Shown here: positions 6,740-17,025 of the stretch, in pieces | Position numbering within the stretch: position 1 is the stretch's first letter | Layout of the letters: every line of letters starts with the position of its first letter | From: Bacteroidales bacterium | GTDB taxonomy: Bacteria > Bacteroidota > Bacteroidia > Bacteroidales > UBA7332 | Assembly: GCA_028687995.1 (NCBI GenBank) | Contig: JAQTZA010000008.1 | Span: 1 to 64,000, forward strand | Length of the DNA: 64,000 nucleotides | Direction: 5' to 3' | Notes under the pieces: model-generated | What the model was told of the DNA's origin: nothing | The model's database searches: none | Seen by the model: only the letters and a program-made list of their open reading frames with translations | Position numbers and translations under genes: made by a program

Positions 6740-7405
6740 ATGCTCGAAATAATTTTGAGAAATCCAATGTTTAGAGGTATTTCACTGTCTGATGTTGCTA
6801 CACTCTTTGAAAATGGTCATTATCAGATAAAACATTATCAGACCAATGATGTAGTCGGCATGCAAGGTGAACCTTGTAATCATTTAATGATTGTATTAAA
6901 AGGAGAGGTTCAAGCGCAAATGATTGAGCATACTGGTAAATTGATTGTTATGGCCGAAATCAGTGCACCACATGCTTACGCAGCTGCCTTTATTTATGCA
7001 GAGCAAAATGAATTTCCAGTAACAGTTGTTGCTCAAAAAGAGAGCGAAATCCTATTTGTACGTAAAGAAATTTTTATAGAAATGCTTCAAAAAAATCGAG
7101 TTCTTTTACAAAATTTTCTGACATTCATTTCTAATAGAAGTAAATTCTTGACAGATAAAATTCACTTCTTAACTTTTCGAACGATCAAAAGCAAAATTGC
7201 TGATTTCCTTTTAAAACGAAGAATAGGAGATAATCTCGTTGTTATGTTAGATGAAACTCAACAAGAGTTAGCAGATATGTTTGGGGTAGCTCGTCCATCG
7301 CTAGCCCGGACAATGAAAGAGATGGAAGTCGAGGGATTGATTACATCTGAAAGAAAAAAAATTACCATTGTTAATTTAGCTCAATTGAAAAGGTTGGCGA
7401 TGTAG
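6740..7405 (+). CDS. Crp/Fnr family transcriptional regulator
   Basis: I start at MLEIILRN (221 residues), because the longer open frame begins upstream of the -7 promoter element. Residues 1-115 form a cyclic-nucleotide-binding-like beta roll, then a dimerisation helix, then a C-terminal winged helix with the recognition segment QQELADMFGVARPSLARTM (about 169-187). Only one cysteine is obvious in the N-terminal part (EPCNHL), so an Fnr-type 4Fe-4S cluster is unlikely; the effector cannot be named. It is transcribed away from a ferredoxin-like gene and shares a palindromic site with it, as typical for a redox or nitrosative-stress regulator that controls its neighbour and itself. Confidence 0.9.
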   Translation: MLEIILRNPMFRGISLSDVATLFENGHYQIKHYQTNDVVGMQGEPCNHLMIVLKGEVQAQMIEHTGKLIVMAEISAPHAYAAAFIYAEQNEFPVTVVAQKESEILFVRKEIFIEMLQKNRVLLQNFLTFISNRSKFLTDKIHFLTFRTIKSKIADFLLKRRIGDNLVVMLDETQQELADMFGVARPSLARTMKEMEVEGLITSERKKITIVNLAQLKRLAM

Positions 7406-7458
7406 GTAATTCGTGTCATGTTTTCTGTTTTTTTCTGCCAATGCTTCCTGAAACTAAA

Positions 7459-7480
7459 ATTTTGTCAGCAATTTTGTCAG
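7459..7480 (+). promoter_or_regulatory. Direct repeat of ATTTTGTCAG, candidate activator site
   Basis: Two copies of ATTTTGTCAG start 12 bases apart (7459 and 7471), about 30-50 bases upstream of the sigma-54-like element. This is a reasonable place for an enhancer-binding activator, but the distance is shorter than classical enhancers, so the role is inference. Confidence 0.4.
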
Positions 7481-7511
7481 TATTTCATTTTAGACTCCAA
7501 AATTTTATTTT

Positions 7512-7527
7512 TGGCACACTTTTCGCA
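7512..7527 (+). promoter_or_regulatory. Sigma-54-like -24/-12 promoter of groES-groEL
   Basis: TGGCACACTTTTCGCA matches the RpoN consensus TGGCACGnnnnTTGCA with the invariant GG and GC dinucleotides at the exact 12-bp offset and two non-invariant mismatches. It lies about 70 bases before the groES ATG, giving a predicted leader near 57 nt. No TAnnTTTG element was found closer to the gene. No CIRCE (HrcA) repeat was seen. Confidence 0.6.
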
Positions 7528-7594
7528 AATAATCCAGCGTATGCCTATGGCATCAACAATATCTAAATTATTAACTTATAAAAATAGATTGATT

Positions 7595-7864
7595 ATGAGC
7601 ATTAAACCATTAGCAGACAGAGTGCTGATTAAATCAGCTCCAGCAGAAGAGAAAACAATTGGTGGAATTATTATCCCTGATTCTGCAAAAGAAAAACCAT
7701 TAAAAGGCGAAGTAATCGCTGTCGGTAGCGGAACAAAAGATGAGATAATGGTACTGAAAACTGGCGATCAGGTTCTTTTTGGCAAATATGCCGGAACTGA
7801 AATCGAGTGGGAGGGTGATAAATTCCTTATCATGCGTCAATCAGATGTGTTGGCAATCATATAA
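7595..7864 (+). CDS. groES: Co-chaperonin GroES
   Basis: The 89-residue protein starting [12 protein letters not shown] is a normal-length Hsp10. The longer open frame upstream runs through the promoter and is excluded. The mobile loop (about residues 15-32, containing [13 protein letters not shown]) that contacts GroEL and the C-terminal beta strand (SDVLAII) are both present. It forms the heptameric lid of the GroEL cage in the cytoplasm and precedes groEL by 73 bases, the standard arrangement. A sigma-54-like element upstream suggests activator-dependent, probably heat or protein-stress-linked, expression. Confidence 0.97.
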   Translation: MSIKPLADRVLIKSAPAEEKTIGGIIIPDSAKEKPLKGEVIAVGSGTKDEIMVLKTGDQVLFGKYAGTEIEWEGDKFLIMRQSDVLAII

Positions 7865-7870
7865 TTTGAA

Positions 7871-7886
7871 AATTAGCTAATTAGCA
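7871..7886. repeat. Short AT palindromes between groES and groEL
   Basis: AATTAGCTAATTAGC contains two overlapping palindromes (TTAGCTAA and GCTAATTAGC). It is a short, low-complexity motif of unknown role that could fold in the groES-groEL mRNA. Confidence 0.35.
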
Positions 7887-7895
7887 AATTTGTAA

Positions 7896-9575
<1,680 letters not shown>

Positions 9576-9599
9576 TTCAACCTTTTCCAAAATATAAGT

Positions 9600-9636
9600 A
9601 ATCCTCGTAATCTTGATTGATTGCGGGGATTTTTAT
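9600..9636 (+). terminator. Intrinsic terminator after groEL
   Basis: AATCCTCG pairs with CGGGGATT (one G-U pair) around a 16-nt loop, followed by TTTTATT. It ends the groES-groEL transcript. Confidence 0.7.
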
Positions 9637-9959
9637 TGGTTAATTTCTCGTTACACCTCATACCTCAAAGCACTTTAATGAAGTAAAGTTTCGCAAACTC
9701 AATGAAATTAGTTTAGTAAATATTGTTTTTTGTAAAATAAAGTATCTATATTTGACATTATATTATAGGTTTGTTTAAATATTAAAATGCTTACCGCAAA
9801 GCGTCCTAGTGAAATAAATGCAAATTTTATTGGTGTGTCTTTAAAATCAAATTTTAAACATTTATTTAACAGCTTTCATTATAACTTTTATTAAACTGAA
9901 TGCTCTGTCAAATATTAATATATATGTATAAATTGTAACAGTTTAAAATTCAATTATTT
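9637..9959. other. AT-rich intergenic region, nothing clear
   Basis: I see no gene on either strand. A TAGGTTTG at 9766-9773 matches the TAnnTTTG consensus but has no -33 partner at the right distance, so a promoter for the downstream lipoprotein is only possible. Confidence 0.4.
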
Positions 9960-10676
9960 ATGAAAAACTTAATTCAGTTAATTGCTATCTTACTGATAGC
10001 TGTTTCTTGTCAAAAGGAAAGTGTTAATTTGAAAATAGATTCCGGATTTATTTTAGGAGATACTTTATTAAGAGTTAACGAACGATTAGATATTTCAAAT
10101 TTAAGCAACGATGAAACTCTAATCTACTTTTGGGATTTTGGAGATGGTACTACTTCCATGATTAAAAATCCAATCCATTCATATAATAAACCGGGAAAAT
10201 ACACTTTGAAGTTAAGAGTTACAAATAAAACTGGTAATTCAGATAGTACACTCCGAAAGCTTAAAGTAGGAGAATTTATGATTACAGAAATCGAGATAAG
10301 TGATGTTTCGGATAAAAAATGGTATTCACCGTTAGATAATTGGGATCAAGATAGTTTAGGAATTAGCGCATATCCTGATATTTATGTGGAAATTAAGGAG
10401 CAATATGGCCCTTCTTTGTACCATTCTGCAATTAAATATAATGTAGAAGCAAAAGTTTTACCTGTAAAATTTCAAATTCCAGATATAAAAATTTCAGGTT
10501 TAGAAAGTACTGGAATTTACATCAATGATAACGATGGAAATTCATCTGAAGAAATGGTCTCTAATCTGATGAGCGGAATTACAATACAAAATTTACTTTA
10601 CGATAAAATTAATCACGAAGGACAATTTACCATTGGTTTAGCCAGTTCATTTACAGTAAAATATAAAGTAAGATAA
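9960..10676 (+). CDS. PKD-domain lipoprotein, unknown function
   Basis: The 238-residue product has a lipoprotein signal with the lipobox ending at Cys17 (IAVSC), so it is lipidated and anchored in the envelope, possibly surface-exposed. Residues about 40-103 form a PKD domain recognised by YFWDFGDGTTS and HSYNKPGKYTLKLRVTN. The last 130 residues look beta-rich and are not recognised. PKD domains commonly mediate protein-protein or polysaccharide contacts in extracellular proteins. No neighbour gives a pathway; the nearest is a Nudix gene behind a terminator, so it appears to be a single-gene transcript. Base composition is AT-rich like other accessory genes here. Confidence 0.8.
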   Translation: MKNLIQLIAILLIAVSCQKESVNLKIDSGFILGDTLLRVNERLDISNLSNDETLIYFWDFGDGTTSMIKNPIHSYNKPGKYTLKLRVTNKTGNSDSTLRKLKVGEFMITEIEISDVSDKKWYSPLDNWDQDSLGISAYPDIYVEIKEQYGPSLYHSAIKYNVEAKVLPVKFQIPDIKISGLESTGIYINDNDGNSSEEMVSNLMSGITIQNLLYDKINHEGQFTIGLASSFTVKYKVR

Positions 10677-10756
10677 GTTTTGGTTATTTCTTTGTAAATT
10701 CGTCTACGAAAGTTATTGTTGTTGTCTAAAAGTTTTACTTTTGCTCCACATTGAAT

Positions 10757-10786
10757 AAAAGAATCTTCTCTATAGAAGATTCTTTT
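10757..10786. terminator. Perfect 13-bp hairpin terminator
   Basis: AAAAGAATCTTCT and AGAAGATTCTTTT pair perfectly around CTAT, ending in a T run. It ends the lipoprotein transcript and sits just before the Nudix gene, so read-through would reach that gene. Confidence 0.75.
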
Positions 10787-10802
10787 TATAATATAAAAAG
10801 TG

Positions 10803-11369
10803 ATGGAAATTTATACCCTGAATCAATTTTCAATTACCAAATTAGTAGAAAACTACCGTTCGTTCAATGTTCAGGAAGAAGAGCATTTACAGCACATTAT
10901 ACGATTCATACACGCAAATGATGATCTGTTTACAAGAGAGAATCAAGTGGGACATATCACTGCATCGGCAGTGGTGGTGGATGATTCCTATGAACATATT
11001 CTGATGATTTGGCACGAAAAGTTGCAACGCTGGCTTCAACCAGGTGGGCATGTAGAGATAGAACTGGATAGCAGCTTGACAGCAGCCGCTACACGGGAAT
11101 TGATCGAAGAGACAGGTTTGAGTCTTGACGATGTTTCTCTCGTTTCGGAACTACCATTTGATCTGGATGTGCATAGAATACCTGCCCGTAAAAGTGAACC
11201 CGAGCACGATCATTTCGACTTTCGATTCTTGTTTCAATGCAGAGGTGAAAGGAAATTGTCTGCATCTTATAAATGGATGAAAACTAGCGAATTATTGGCT
11301 TTTAATGAACCTTCCCTTAGCCGATTTTCTGAGAAAATTAGGCTCAAGAGTGCAAATGTTGTAAGATGA
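10803..11369 (+). CDS. Nudix hydrolase
   Basis: I start at the ATG (MEIYTLNQ), one codon inside the longest frame, which begins with GTG. The Nudix motif lies at residues 82-106: GHVEIELD..., then RELIEETGL. The run from the first glycine to REL is two residues longer than the classical GX5EX7REUXEEXGU, as in some divergent members, but REL-x-EE-x-G is intact, so divalent-metal-dependent hydrolysis of a nucleoside diphosphate linked to another group is likely. An N-terminal helical part of 45 residues precedes the fold. The substrate cannot be predicted. It is followed by a strong terminator shared with the converging AsmA-like gene. Confidence 0.85.
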   Translation: MEIYTLNQFSITKLVENYRSFNVQEEEHLQHIIRFIHANDDLFTRENQVGHITASAVVVDDSYEHILMIWHEKLQRWLQPGGHVEIELDSSLTAAATRELIEETGLSLDDVSLVSELPFDLDVHRIPARKSEPEHDHFDFRFLFQCRGERKLSASYKWMKTSELLAFNEPSLSRFSEKIRLKSANVVR

Positions 11370-11375
11370 CGTATT

Positions 11376-11413
11376 AAAAAACTCGCTTCTGAAAAATCAA
11401 AAGCGAGTTTTTT
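11376..11413. terminator. Bidirectional terminator
   Basis: AAAAACTCGCTT pairs exactly with AAGCGAGTTTTT around a 12-nt loop and is flanked by A and T runs on either side. It separates the Nudix gene from the converging AsmA-like gene and can serve both strands. Confidence 0.85.
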
Positions 11414-11426
11414 TGTCTGACAAATT

Positions 11427-14057
11427 TTATTGATTTAACTCTTGTGCTTTTTTATCAGCATCATCAATGAGTGACTGAGCTTTCTTTTGTGCTTCTTTCT
11501 TCAATTGCTCAGCTGCCTTTTGAGCAGCGAATTTTGCTATCGGATTTTTGGCCTCTGCGACTAATTTTTGTGCTTGCACATCTGCTTGTTCGATTAACGC
11601 ATTTGCCTTGTCCTGCGCATCTTTGCGAATAGCAGCCATTTTTGCTTGCATTTCTGCATCGTTCTTTACACCTAACGCTTTTTGAATTCCTTGCGTAGCA
11701 GCTTGTTTTGCAACGCTTTTTGCTAGTGATTTCATATCCAACGAAACAGCTGGTTTGGTGAAAGTTCCTCCAATTTTGAAGTTTACATTCGAAATATTTG
11801 CTCCAAGTTTCGACGTGTAACCCTCTGGTAATGTGACTTTTCCATCGTACATAATGGCTTGATCCAATGTTGTGACTCCCGATAAATTAATCATGGCATC
11901 ACCCAGTTTGATGTCGAAAGGTTTGGTGGTTACTTTTCCATCTTTTACTTCAAAAGGCAGTTTCAAATCTTTCATCGAAACGGTTTTGAATTTATCATCT
12001 TTCATGGCGAGCGCCAGCGCATCAAACGCTTTCACATCTTTCACCGATACGTTTTTCGATTGCAAAAGACCTTGAGCCAATAATGATTTCAAGTCAGGGG
12101 AGAGGTTTTCATCCAATTTGCCGTTCATCTTAAAATTGACAGAATAATCTCCGATAGTATTTTCAAATATCGGCATCATTTTCTTTATAAAATCAAGTTG
12201 CTTAAATGTTTGAGAATAGGAGGCATTCGATATATTCAGTCCAAAATTTATATCTGGTTTTTGAGGATCAAGTGCAGTACTATAATATCCATTGGTTTCA
12301 ATAATACCACCAAATGCGTTCATTTTCAATCCATTGAAGTCTAATTTACCATCTCTGACAATTAGCTTTCCTGTCGCATTCTCGAATATCATTTTTTCAT
12401 ACGTAATCATTTTTACATTGGCTTGCATCACGAAATCGATGTTTTTGGGAATTTCAAATGCTTTCATTTTTGAAGTATCTGTTGTAGTGGAGGATGAAGT
12501 TGTTCCCATTAACTCGCTCACATCTATCTTATTAGAGCTAATATTTAATGAACCTTTCAGCGTTTTTCCTTTCAAAGCATAGCCGATGAAATTTTCGAGT
12601 CTTCCATTTCCCGATAAATCCGTTTTCCCGAATTTCAATTTCATATTACTTAATTCTACAAAGCGTGGAGTAAAATTCATCCCCATGTTGCTGATATTTG
12701 CATCTGGATATCCCTTCGATTTGTAAATCATATCTGATATAGAGAGTGTTCCAGCAGCATTTATCTGCTCATATTGCTCTTTATCTATTTGATTCATAGT
12801 GCCTTTAACCGATAGATTTGAAGTTAACTTACCATTCAATTCAGTTCCCTTTTCTAATGGATAAATCTCTTTGATCATTGCCAAATCAATTTTTCCGTTT
12901 GCCTGCATCAAAAAATCGGCATTGCTTACCGGTGTTTTCACCAATGCCATCATAGAAAATGGATTCCCACCAATCTTGAACTGCAGTTGCTTGAGATCAA
13001 CCACTGTTAAATCAGCATCTCCACCGGGATTTGAGACTTTCATATCCATCTGAATACCATCTACTGATTTTGGTAGATCGGGATATTTAAACATAGCATC
13101 GTTAACTTTTAATGCCAAGTTAAACGCTGGTAAAATATTATCAGCATAATGTCCCTTTGCCCAAGCGTCTAATGATACTTTCCCATCCGTTTTGATGTTG
13201 TCAAACTCTTTGGTGAACATTCCCGGAACAATGGAAAGTACTTGTTTAAAGCTCAATTGAGGTGTTGTTAGCTTTATATCCATATCGTAACCCTCCTCAG
13301 GCATTGCAAACCAACCTTCAACCACACCTTCGATGGCATTCAAGTGACATAAATTTTGGTGAAATGTATATTTGCTATTTTTCAAATCAGCCTCTATTTC
13401 GCCATCTACATCTACTTTTATTTTGTGCAAATAGGGGATTTTATCCATCACAAAATTCATCTCAGCAGCTGCTGCATTCACTTTTAAAGTTGTAACATCA
13501 GCATTCATATTACCTGAGCAAACTGCGCCTAAATCTTTGATTGTAAAGCTCATATTGCCTTGTTTGTCCACGTAGCTGAACTTCGAGTCGGTTGCCTCAA
13601 TTTTATCAAGAATCATCTTGAATGAAGATGGTGCTTCAGCCTCAGTTTGATCGGGTGGAGTAGGGAGCATAATATCCCAGTTTACCTTTCCATCTTTCAG
13701 CACTTTGAGTTGAATATTGGCTTTATCCAACAAAATTTGTGAGATTGAGTAACCTTTCGAACTAAAAATGCTCATCAAATCGACCGAAATTCGAAGTTCA
13801 TCAGCTGCCATCAACGTATCGTTCGAAAACTCGTTAACGCCGATAATCGCTAGATTGTGCAAGCCAATCGTTGCTTTTGGAAAATTTCGAATAAAGCTAA
13901 GATTTAGATTGCTGAATTCCAGTTTAGCTTTCATCGTCTTGTTTGCTTCTTGTTTAATTAGTTTCTCAATTTTACCCTCAAAAGCAAAGGGTAAAACAAT
14001 AAGAATTGCCAGAATGGAGGCAATTACAGCACCGATTACAATTAATTTTTTCTTCAT
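11427..14057 (-). CDS. AsmA-like envelope protein (AsmA/TamB superfamily)
   Basis: I start at MKKKLIVIG, giving about 876 residues; sixteen more codons are open upstream, but only from a TTG. One N-terminal membrane helix (about residues 4-24) is followed by a very long repetitive beta-rich domain typical of AsmA-like proteins, with the DUF-type N-terminal segment LEFSNLNLSFIRNFPKA. The last ~110 residues are Ala/Lys/Gln-rich and predicted coiled coil (repeated AQKxAxE/ALIEQAD). Such proteins anchor in the inner membrane and form periplasmic grooves believed to carry phospholipids to the outer membrane. A second, larger relative (TamB) occurs in this window. It is a monocistronic minus-strand gene just upstream of the tRNA pair. 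Confidence 0.85.
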   Translation of the reverse strand: MKKKLIVIGAVIASILAILIVLPFAFEGKIEKLIKQEANKTMKAKLEFSNLNLSFIRNFPKATIGLHNLAIIGVNEFSNDTLMAADELRISVDLMSIFSSKGYSISQILLDKANIQLKVLKDGKVNWDIMLPTPPDQTEAEAPSSFKMILDKIEATDSKFSYVDKQGNMSFTIKDLGAVCSGNMNADVTTLKVNAAAAEMNFVMDKIPYLHKIKVDVDGEIEADLKNSKYTFHQNLCHLNAIEGVVEGWFAMPEEGYDMDIKLTTPQLSFKQVLSIVPGMFTKEFDNIKTDGKVSLDAWAKGHYADNILPAFNLALKVNDAMFKYPDLPKSVDGIQMDMKVSNPGGDADLTVVDLKQLQFKIGGNPFSMMALVKTPVSNADFLMQANGKIDLAMIKEIYPLEKGTELNGKLTSNLSVKGTMNQIDKEQYEQINAAGTLSISDMIYKSKGYPDANISNMGMNFTPRFVELSNMKLKFGKTDLSGNGRLENFIGYALKGKTLKGSLNISSNKIDVSELMGTTSSSTTTDTSKMKAFEIPKNIDFVMQANVKMITYEKMIFENATGKLIVRDGKLDFNGLKMNAFGGIIETNGYYSTALDPQKPDINFGLNISNASYSQTFKQLDFIKKMMPIFENTIGDYSVNFKMNGKLDENLSPDLKSLLAQGLLQSKNVSVKDVKAFDALALAMKDDKFKTVSMKDLKLPFEVKDGKVTTKPFDIKLGDAMINLSGVTTLDQAIMYDGKVTLPEGYTSKLGANISNVNFKIGGTFTKPAVSLDMKSLAKSVAKQAATQGIQKALGVKNDAEMQAKMAAIRKDAQDKANALIEQADVQAQKLVAEAKNPIAKFAAQKAAEQLKKEAQKKAQSLIDDADKKAQELNQ

Positions 14058-14141
14058 ACTGGTGATTATTTTCAAATATGTGGTGGATTTGATTCTTCCA
14101 TACAAACTTACAAAAATATTGTGGAAGTACTCTGTTTAGAC

Positions 14142-14175
14142 AAAAAAAACGCTTACCAAATTATTGATAAGCGTT
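14142..14175 (-). terminator. Terminator of the tRNA pair
   Basis: On the minus strand AACGCTTA pairs with TAAGCGTT and an eight-base T run follows. It lies 13 bases beyond the 3' end of tRNA-Arg. Confidence 0.85.
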
Positions 14176-14187
14176 AGTTTCTTTTTG

Positions 14188-14261
14188 TGACCGCGCCAGG
14201 ATTCAAACCTGGAACCTTCTGATCCGTAGTCAGATACTCTATTCAGTTGAGCTACGCAGCC
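14188..14261 (-). tRNA. tRNA-Arg (anticodon ACG)
   Basis: The 74-nt cloverleaf has an anticodon stem TCTGA/TCAGA with loop CTACGGA, so the anticodon is ACG, expected to be edited to ICG and read CGN codons. The acceptor stem is GGCTGCG with CGCGGTC and includes two G-U pairs; the discriminator is A. The T arm (CCAGG TTTGAAT CCTGG) is perfect. No CCA is encoded. It follows tRNA-Pro after 28 nt on the same transcript. Confidence 0.93.
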
Positions 14262-14289
14262 ATGTCCACTGAGTGGCAATTTCAACGAG

Positions 14290-14364
14290 TCGGGGTGGAG
14301 AGATTCGAACTCCCGACCTCCTGGTCCCAAACCAGGCACACTAACCGGACTGTGCTACACCCCG
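14290..14364 (-). tRNA. tRNA-Pro (anticodon TGG)
   Basis: The 75-nt cloverleaf has a perfect acceptor stem (CGGGGTG with CACCCCG), anticodon stem CCTGG/CCAGG with loop TTTGGGA (anticodon TGG, reading CCA/CCG and, by wobble, others), T-arm loop GTTCGAAT and discriminator A. No CCA is encoded. It is the first gene of the tRNA-Pro-tRNA-Arg transcript, just downstream of a consensus promoter. Confidence 0.95.
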
Positions 14365-14377
14365 TTGATTTCGAGTG

Positions 14378-14407
14378 CAAAGATAAATCAATAATTTGAA
14401 TTGACAA
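14378..14407 (-). promoter_or_regulatory. Promoter of the tRNA-Pro/tRNA-Arg transcript
   Basis: On the minus strand it reads TTG, 19 bases, TATCTTTG, an exact Bacteroidota promoter, with the predicted start about 8 bases before tRNA-Pro. Confidence 0.75.
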
Positions 14408-14599
14408 TAGCTGAAATAAAAAATAAATTGTTTAAAGTTGAATGAAATACCCATCGAACGAGGCAAGTGATTGAAATATTAATATTTAGGTAAATTTAAA
14501 TATTATTTTTTCTCGAAATAATTTCGTCATACTTGTTTCCTGCAATAAATAAATGTGTCAGTTTTTAAGAAATTGCACTAACTTTAGACTGCTTCAAGA
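14408..14599. other. Intergenic region between divergent tRNA and aspS promoters
   Basis: AT-rich sequence with no gene or clear structure seen. Confidence 0.4.
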
Positions 14600-14629
14600 T
14601 TGCTAATAAGCCGAAAAGTCGTATTTTTG
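14600..14629 (+). promoter_or_regulatory. aspS promoter
   Basis: TTG, 19 bases, TATTTTTG: an exact -33/-7 pair for the Bacteroidota housekeeping sigma factor, about 80 bases before the aspS ATG. Confidence 0.75.
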
Positions 14630-14708
14630 CATACATTTTTTTAGTATAAACAGATAATTTGTACGAAAGCTGCTTGATTCATTCAGCTTTGTTAAATAGA
14701 AATTGGAT

Positions 14709-16469
14709 ATGTATAGAACACGTACGTGTGGCGAATTGCGCCTAAGTGATGTAAATCAAGTTGTAGCTTTAGCTGGTTGGGTTCAAAAAAACCGCAAAAT
14801 GGGAGGGATGTCATTTATTGATATTCGCGATCGTTATGGCATCACTCAATTGGTTTTCAATCAAGAAAGCAACCTTGAATTATGTGAACAGGCTAATAAA
14901 TTAGGTCGTGAATTTGTGATTCAGGTGACTGGAACAGTAAAAGAGCGCTCCAGCAAAAATAAAAACATTGAAACGGGTGATGTTGAAATCATCGTTTCTG
15001 ATCTCAAATTGCTGAATGCTTCAGAAGTGCCTCCATTTACGATAGATGACGAAACAGATGGTGGAGATGAGTTGCGTATGCAATACCGCTATCTTGATTT
15101 GCGTCGTGCAGTAGTGCGCAAAAACCTCGAATTGCGCCATAAGATGGCATTCGAAACACGTCGTTTCCTCGATGCGCAAAACTTTATGGAGGTGGAGACA
15201 CCAGTATTAATCAAATCGACTCCCGAAGGGGCGCGTGATTTTGTGGTGCCATCGCGTATGAATCCAGGCGAATTTTATGCTTTGCCACAGTCGCCACAGC
15301 TTTTCAAACAATTGCTGATGGTGTCGGGTTTTGATCGATATTTTCAGATTGCAAAATGTTTCCGCGACGAAGATTTGCGTGCCGACCGTCAGCCGGAATT
15401 TACACAAATTGACTGCGAAATGTCGTTTGTGGAGCAAGAAGATGTGCTCAACATCTTCGAAGGTTTGGCAAAACACCTCTTTTCAACTATCAAAGGCGTT
15501 GATATTCAGGGAGATTTCCCACGAATGACGTGGGCAGATGGAATGAAATACTACGGTTCTGATAAACCTGATATTCGTTTCGAAATGAAATTTGTTGAAT
15601 TGAAAGATCTTACCGAAGGCAAAAACTTCGTCGTATTCGACAGTGCAGAATACGTGGGCGGAATCTGTGCCGAAGGTTGCGCATCCTTTACCCGCAAACA
15701 ACTCGACGAATTGACCGATTTCGTAAAACGTCCACAAATTGGCGCTAAAGGAATGGTGTATGTTCGCTGCGAAGCCGATGGAACCTACAAATCGTCGGTT
15801 GACAAATTTTATTCGCAAGAAGATTTGAAAGCGTGGGGTGAGCGATTCGGTGCTAAATCGGGCGATTTAATCCTTATTCTGTCGGGCGAAACCGAAAAAG
15901 CACAAAAACAGTTGTGCGAATTGCGTCTCGAAATGGGTTCACGACTCGGATTGCGCGACAAAAACGTCTTTGCACCGTTGTGGATTGTCGACTTCCCGCT
16001 GTTTGAATGGGATGCAGATTCGAACCGCTTCTTTGCTATGCACCACCCATTCACCTCACCAAAACCAGAAGATATTCCGTTGCTTGACACTGCACCTGGA
16101 AAAGTGCGTGCCAATGCTTACGATATGGTAATCAACGGCGTAGAGTTGGGCGGTGGCTCGATTCGTATTCACGATAGCGCGCTTCAAAAGCGAATGTTCG
16201 AACTGTTGGGATTCACCGACGAACAGGCACAATACCAGTTTGGCTTCCTGATGGACGCCTTCAAGTACGGTGCGCCTCCTCACGGTGGTTTGGCTTTTGG
16301 ACTTGATCGCTTTGTATCGCTTTTCGCAGGTCTCGACTCGATTCGCGACTGCATCGCATTCCCCAAAAACAACTCGGGTCGCGATGTGATGAACGATGCT
16401 CCATCACGAATTGATCAAGCTCAATTGGATGAACTTAGCTTGGTTTTAAATCTGAAAGAACAGAAATAA
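14709..16469 (+). CDS. aspS: Aspartyl-tRNA synthetase
   Basis: Starting at [11 protein letters not shown] (the frame extends two codons to a TTG), this is a 586-residue class II synthetase of the bacterial type. Order: N-terminal OB-fold anticodon-binding domain (to about 110), catalytic core with motif 2 ([20 protein letters not shown], about 217-236), the GAD insertion (about 280-415) and motif 3 ([10 protein letters not shown], about 525-535). It attaches Asp to tRNA-Asp; whether it also charges tRNA-Asn depends on whether AsnRS or GatCAB is present, not seen here. Local G+C is raised and codons are optimised, as for highly expressed genes. It has its own promoter and terminator. Confidence 0.98.
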   Translation: MYRTRTCGELRLSDVNQVVALAGWVQKNRKMGGMSFIDIRDRYGITQLVFNQESNLELCEQANKLGREFVIQVTGTVKERSSKNKNIETGDVEIIVSDLKLLNASEVPPFTIDDETDGGDELRMQYRYLDLRRAVVRKNLELRHKMAFETRRFLDAQNFMEVETPVLIKSTPEGARDFVVPSRMNPGEFYALPQSPQLFKQLLMVSGFDRYFQIAKCFRDEDLRADRQPEFTQIDCEMSFVEQEDVLNIFEGLAKHLFSTIKGVDIQGDFPRMTWADGMKYYGSDKPDIRFEMKFVELKDLTEGKNFVVFDSAEYVGGICAEGCASFTRKQLDELTDFVKRPQIGAKGMVYVRCEADGTYKSSVDKFYSQEDLKAWGERFGAKSGDLILILSGETEKAQKQLCELRLEMGSRLGLRDKNVFAPLWIVDFPLFEWDADSNRFFAMHHPFTSPKPEDIPLLDTAPGKVRANAYDMVINGVELGGGSIRIHDSALQKRMFELLGFTDEQAQYQFGFLMDAFKYGAPPHGGLAFGLDRFVSLFAGLDSIRDCIAFPKNNSGRDVMNDAPSRIDQAQLDELSLVLNLKEQK

Positions 16470-16487
16470 TAAATCAAAAGTGTATGT

Positions 16488-16526
16488 AAATCCTCCATTC
16501 GATGTAAATTCGTATGGAGGGTTTTT
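16488..16526 (+). terminator. Intrinsic terminator after aspS
   Basis: AAATCCTCCAT pairs with ATGGAGGGTTT (one G-U) around a 15-nt loop, followed by TTTT. Confidence 0.8.
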
Positions 16527-16613
16527 CATTATATCTCGGATAAAACTGAAACTTTAGAACAGAATCATCTCTTCGGTTGTTTGATGAGAAGAAATATCTT
16601 AAATTTAATAAAA

Positions 16614-16991
16614 ATGAAAAGTAAAAATATATTTGGTGAACCATTGATTGAATGCAGTTCAAAACCATTGACAGGATTTTTTAGAGATGGTTGTTGTAAA
16701 ACAAACGAGCAAGATACAGGTGAACACACGGTTTGTATAATTGCAAGTGAAGAATTCTTACATTTTTCCAAATCAGTAGGTAATGATTTAAGCACACCAA
16801 TTCCACAATATGAATTTGAAGGAGTAAAACCTGGAGATCGTTGGTGCTTGTGTGCCAAAAGATGGATTGAAGCTTACAGAAACGGTTTTGCACCCAAAAT
16901 TGTTTTGGAAGCAACAAACGAAACGCTCTTAGAATACGTGGCTATGGATGTTTTGATTAGCTTTGCTTACCGAAAAGAAACTCAAAATTAG
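16614..16991 (+). CDS. DUF2237 family protein
   Basis: The start chosen (MKSKNIFGEPL) begins the DUF2237 domain directly; eleven upstream codons are open but precede it without homology. The 125-residue protein carries the family's features: NxxGEPLxxCSxxPxTGFFRDGCC near the start, EDxGxHTVC-like DTGEHTVC, and the central GDRWCLCAKRWIEAY. Conserved cysteines suggest metal or redox chemistry, but no activity is known for the family. It lies between aspS and the Nif3-like gene on the same strand, just downstream of the aspS terminator. Confidence 0.88.
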   Translation: MKSKNIFGEPLIECSSKPLTGFFRDGCCKTNEQDTGEHTVCIIASEEFLHFSKSVGNDLSTPIPQYEFEGVKPGDRWCLCAKRWIEAYRNGFAPKIVLEATNETLLEYVAMDVLISFAYRKETQN

Positions 16992-17025
16992 TACATTTGC
17001 AAAGTACTCTAATTCTTCATTGAGA

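Noticed and set aside
9751..9773. TTTGACATTATATTATAGGTTTG as a full promoter
   Set aside because: The TTTG and TAGGTTTG elements are only 11 bases apart; consensus needs 19-20, so I list only the -7 as possible.
14136..14339. 67-codon minus-strand ORF
   Set aside because: It lies over the two tRNA genes and their terminator and merely reads them as protein.
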